Positions 13,191 through 14,955 of a stretch of 14,955 bases of DNA are shown piece after piece. This DNA is from Thermoplasmata archaeon (GTDB lineage Archaea > Thermoplasmatota > Thermoplasmata > Lutacidiplasmatales > UBA184). The notes below the pieces were generated by a model, which was given only the letters and a program-made list of their open reading frames with translations, was not told the origin of the DNA and ran no database searches. The DNA is taken from positions 1 to 14,955 of the forward strand of contig JASHUJ010000007.1 in assembly GCA_030040035.1 (NCBI GenBank). The letters run 5' to 3'. Made by a program: the position numbers and the translations under genes. How positions within the stretch are numbered: the first letter of the stretch is position 1; each line of letters opens with the position of its first letter.

Positions 13191-13952
13191 CTACCTCGGG
13201 ACGATGGGCTTCCGTCCGAGGAGCAGGCCCCGACCGGGGGTGAGCCCCCGCGCCAGGAATCGCGCCTCCAACCCGGCCCGGCGCATCATCTCGAGGAGAC
13301 GCCGGCGCGACACCAGGAGACCGATATCGTCCTCGGAGAAGTGGAGGACCTTCCGGCCCGGCTGACCGACGAGGTACTCGTAGTGAACGATCGATCGGTG
13401 CCCGCGGCGGGCACTGACCGACATCCGGGCGATCGCACCGGTCGGATCGGCGTGACTGACGAGCTGGACGAATCCGGCCCGGAAGCTCGCGGGGTCGATC
13501 CACGGTTCGACGATGCAAACCCCACCGGGCTTCAGGTGCCGAGCGAAGTTTCGGAAGGCGGTTTCGAGCTCGCCCTCCGAGCGGAGGTGCCCGATGGCGC
13601 TGAACAGGCAGCTGACCACGTCGAACGACTCCCGAAGGGTGAAGGTTCGCATGTCGCCCCGCCGCAAGCGGACGGACGGGAGTCGCCGGCGGGCGACCCG
13701 AAGCATCGGGGCGCTCAGATCGATCCCGACGACGCGGTAGTGCCGCCGCAAGAATTGGAGGTGCCGACCGGTCCCGCAGGCGACGTCCAGCCAGCTCCGT
13801 CCTCCCGATCGCCCGAATCGTCGGGCGAGCGTCTCGAGATACGCCACCTCTTGCCGCGAGTCCTTCGAGCCCGTCAGCGCGTCGTACTGAGCCGCCAACC
13901 GGTAGAACATCAGGGGGCGGGGCGACTTGGAACGCGACGCGCGGGCCGACAT
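13191..13952 (-). CDS. SAM-dependent methyltransferase, TylM1/DesVI-like
   Basis: A 253-residue class I methyltransferase. SAM-binding motif I is LDVACGTGRHL (55-65), the acidic ribose-binding residue is D78 (VVGIDLS), and GDMRTF (99-104) is the adenine-binding region. The stretches FDVVSCLFSAIGHL (110-123), ARHLKPGGVCIVEPW (137-151) and the C-terminal GRGLLLG closely resemble TylM1/DesVI, which N,N-dimethylate a dTDP-amino sugar in macrolide biosynthesis; the family's Tyr near the N-terminus (Y23) and the IGH His (H122) are kept. No sugar-nucleotide genes are nearby, so the true substrate is open. The start could also be M15 (13910), which would drop a basic 14-residue tail. It converges with the cyclase gene. 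Confidence 0.88.
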   Translation of the reverse strand: MSARASRSKSPRPLMFYRLAAQYDALTGSKDSRQEVAYLETLARRFGRSGGRSWLDVACGTGRHLQFLRRHYRVVGIDLSAPMLRVARRRLPSVRLRRGDMRTFTLRESFDVVSCLFSAIGHLRSEGELETAFRNFARHLKPGGVCIVEPWIDPASFRAGFVQLVSHADPTGAIARMSVSARRGHRSIVHYEYLVGQPGRKVLHFSEDDIGLLVSRRRLLEMMRRAGLEARFLARGLTPGRGLLLGRKPIVPR

Positions 13953-13988
13953 GAACGAGCGATCACCGGGGTTCGGAACGATCGGCGA

Positions 13989-13996
13989 GATTTGAA
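13989..13996 (-). promoter_or_regulatory. TATA-like box of the methyltransferase gene
   Basis: The minus strand reads TTCAAATC, 37-44 nt before the ATG at 13952. It is the only A/T-rich element in the 227-nt divergent gap besides the hydrolase box, and it supports the upstream ATG over M15. Confidence 0.5.
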
Positions 13997-14124
13997 CTAT
14001 GGCGGCGCGGCGTGGTCGGCACCTTGGACCCGCATTCTCCCGATCGGGCCCGTTCGCGGCCTTCGGCCCGACGGTCGGGTCTACGAATCCCGCTGCTCGC
14101 GCTCGGGTCAGCTACGACGGGGCC

Positions 14125-14132
14125 CTATATCC
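14125..14132 (+). promoter_or_regulatory. TATA-like box of the alpha/beta hydrolase gene
   Basis: ctatatcc is a strong TATA match in a GC-rich gap. Initiation about 25 nt downstream falls near 14153, which is past the in-frame ATG at 14144 and before the ATG at 14180, so it favours the latter as start. Confidence 0.6.
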
Positions 14133-14179
14133 GCGGAGCGCGGATGGCCTCGCGTCCGGTCCCCCGGAACCCACGCCTC

Positions 14180-14955
14180 ATGACCCCCCGACGCGACCCG
14201 TCGACACTGGACGTGCCGGGCGGACGCTTGGCGTACGACGAGGCGGGCCACGGCCCGCCCGTGCTCCTCCTCCACGAGGGGATCGCCGACCGGCGGATGT
14301 GGGATCCCCAGTTCCCCCGACTCGCCGAGCACCACCGGGTGGTTCGCTACGATCTTCGCGGGTACGGTGGATCGACCCCGGCGTCGCAGAGCTTCGCCTC
14401 GTTCCGGGACCTCAAGTTGCTGATCGACCGACTCGGGATCGAACGACCGGTGCTCGTCGGGCCGAGCATCAGCGGTCGCACGGCGATGGACTTCGCCGTC
14501 GAGTATCCGGGCGTGGCCGCCGGCCTCTTTTTGATCTCACCGGGCCCTCCGTCGGGCACCGAGGCGAAGATGGTCCCCGAGGCGGCCGCCGCGCTCGAGG
14601 CGGACCGGCACGCTTCCGAGGCGTTGCTGCGGGCGTGGACGGAGGGCCGTCGCGAGGAGGCCTTCGAGCTGTTGCGGCAGCTCTGGTGCCCGGCCCTGAC
14701 CGGCGACGCGCGGACCCTCTTTCACGAGATGGTCCGGGCGAACGAGGAGGAAGTGTACCGCGATCGCTCCCTGCAGTTCGACACGCCGCCCGACTCCCCG
14801 GCCGTGGGTCGGCTCGGTTCGCTCCACCTGCCCGTCGCCATCGTCCTGGGGGATCGAGACAACCCCATCCAGGGTCATTTCGCGAACCTCGCGGCACAGC
14901 GGATCCCCGGCGCGCGCGTCCAGATCATCGCCGGCGGAGACCACTTGCTCAACCT
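14180..14955 (+). CDS. Alpha/beta hydrolase (3' end missing)
   Basis: The first 258 residues of an alpha/beta-hydrolase-fold enzyme; the family is usually 260-290, so only the tail is missing. Visible are the oxyanion region LLLHEG (29-34), DLRGYGGS (58-65), the nucleophile elbow with S96 in VGPSISG (93-99), the acidic residue in VLGDRDNP (222-229) and the catalytic His in GGDHLL (H255). The elbow reads G-P-S-I-S instead of the usual G-x-S-x-G, so the last glycine is a serine. The substrate cannot be told: esterase, peroxidase or lactonase are all possible. An in-frame ATG at 14144 would add 12 residues but lies too close to the TATA-like box. The frame has no stop before the window edge. Confidence 0.88.
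   Translation, partial: MTPRRDPSTLDVPGGRLAYDEAGHGPPVLLLHEGIADRRMWDPQFPRLAEHHRVVRYDLRGYGGSTPASQSFASFRDLKLLIDRLGIERPVLVGPSISGRTAMDFAVEYPGVAAGLFLISPGPPSGTEAKMVPEAAAALEADRHASEALLRAWTEGRREEAFELLRQLWCPALTGDARTLFHEMVRANEEEVYRDRSLQFDTPPDSPAVGRLGSLHLPVAIVLGDRDNPIQGHFANLAAQRIPGARVQIIAGGDHLLN

Noticed and set aside
12777..14183. 468-residue plus-strand frame opposite the methyltransferase
   Set aside because: Antisense shadow of a gene with clear SAM-methyltransferase motifs; it also crosses the tRNA-Ala repeat and both ends of neighbouring genes.
1..14955. CRISPR array, insertion sequence or integrase gene
   Set aside because: No regularly spaced repeats, no terminal inverted repeats around a transposase frame and no recombinase motifs were seen anywhere in the window.

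Overview
The window reads as chromosomal DNA from a GC-rich archaeon, most likely a euryarchaeon of the Thermoplasmatota type; the exact lineage is inference. Signs of an archaeon are an archaeal-type glutamyl-tRNA synthetase, a DhnA-type class I fructose-bisphosphate aldolase, a Tsr3 rRNA-modification enzyme, tRNAs without an encoded CCA end and with TATA-like boxes about 25-30 nt upstream, and tRNA introns bounded by bulge-helix-bulge (BHB) folds. Genes are tightly packed, with short or overlapping junctions and several GTG starts.

Layout. Positions 1-2910 (+) hold the 3' part of gltX, a VOC/glyoxalase-like metalloprotein and an MFS exporter. A CDF-type metal transporter (2891-3775, -) converges on the MFS gene and diverges from a class I aldolase (3919-4830, +), whose end overlaps tsr3 (4793-5362, +). 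A PPP-family phosphatase (5402-6295, -) lies downstream of a two-tRNA cluster on the same strand: tRNA-Gln(CTG), then tRNA-Leu(TAG). Divergently, 6744-10051 (+) encodes an ABC-type anion transporter: a fused double permease, an ATPase and a separate 'AAA-associated' protein, with no substrate-binding protein nearby. An FMN-dependent NADPH reductase (10118-10678, +) and tRNA-Ala(CGC) follow. Beyond tRNA-Ala is a visibly less GC-rich segment with one gene, a class III adenylate cyclase fused to a FlgO/TolB-like domain and TPR repeats. The last 14 nt of this segment repeat the 3' end of tRNA-Ala exactly, so it looks like a small element integrated at a tRNA gene. The window ends with a TylM1/DesVI-like N-methyltransferase (-) and a divergent alpha/beta hydrolase cut by the window edge.

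The most unusual content is the tRNA cluster at 6328-6609. Both tRNAs are interrupted. tRNA-Gln has one intron in the T-loop (59/60), and tRNA-Leu has one in the D-loop (21/22) and one in the T-loop (59/60). All three can be folded by eye into BHB motifs with 3-nt bulges, and removing them gives regular cloverleaves. The second notable item is the tRNA-Ala-flanked cyclase islet (10816-13052).
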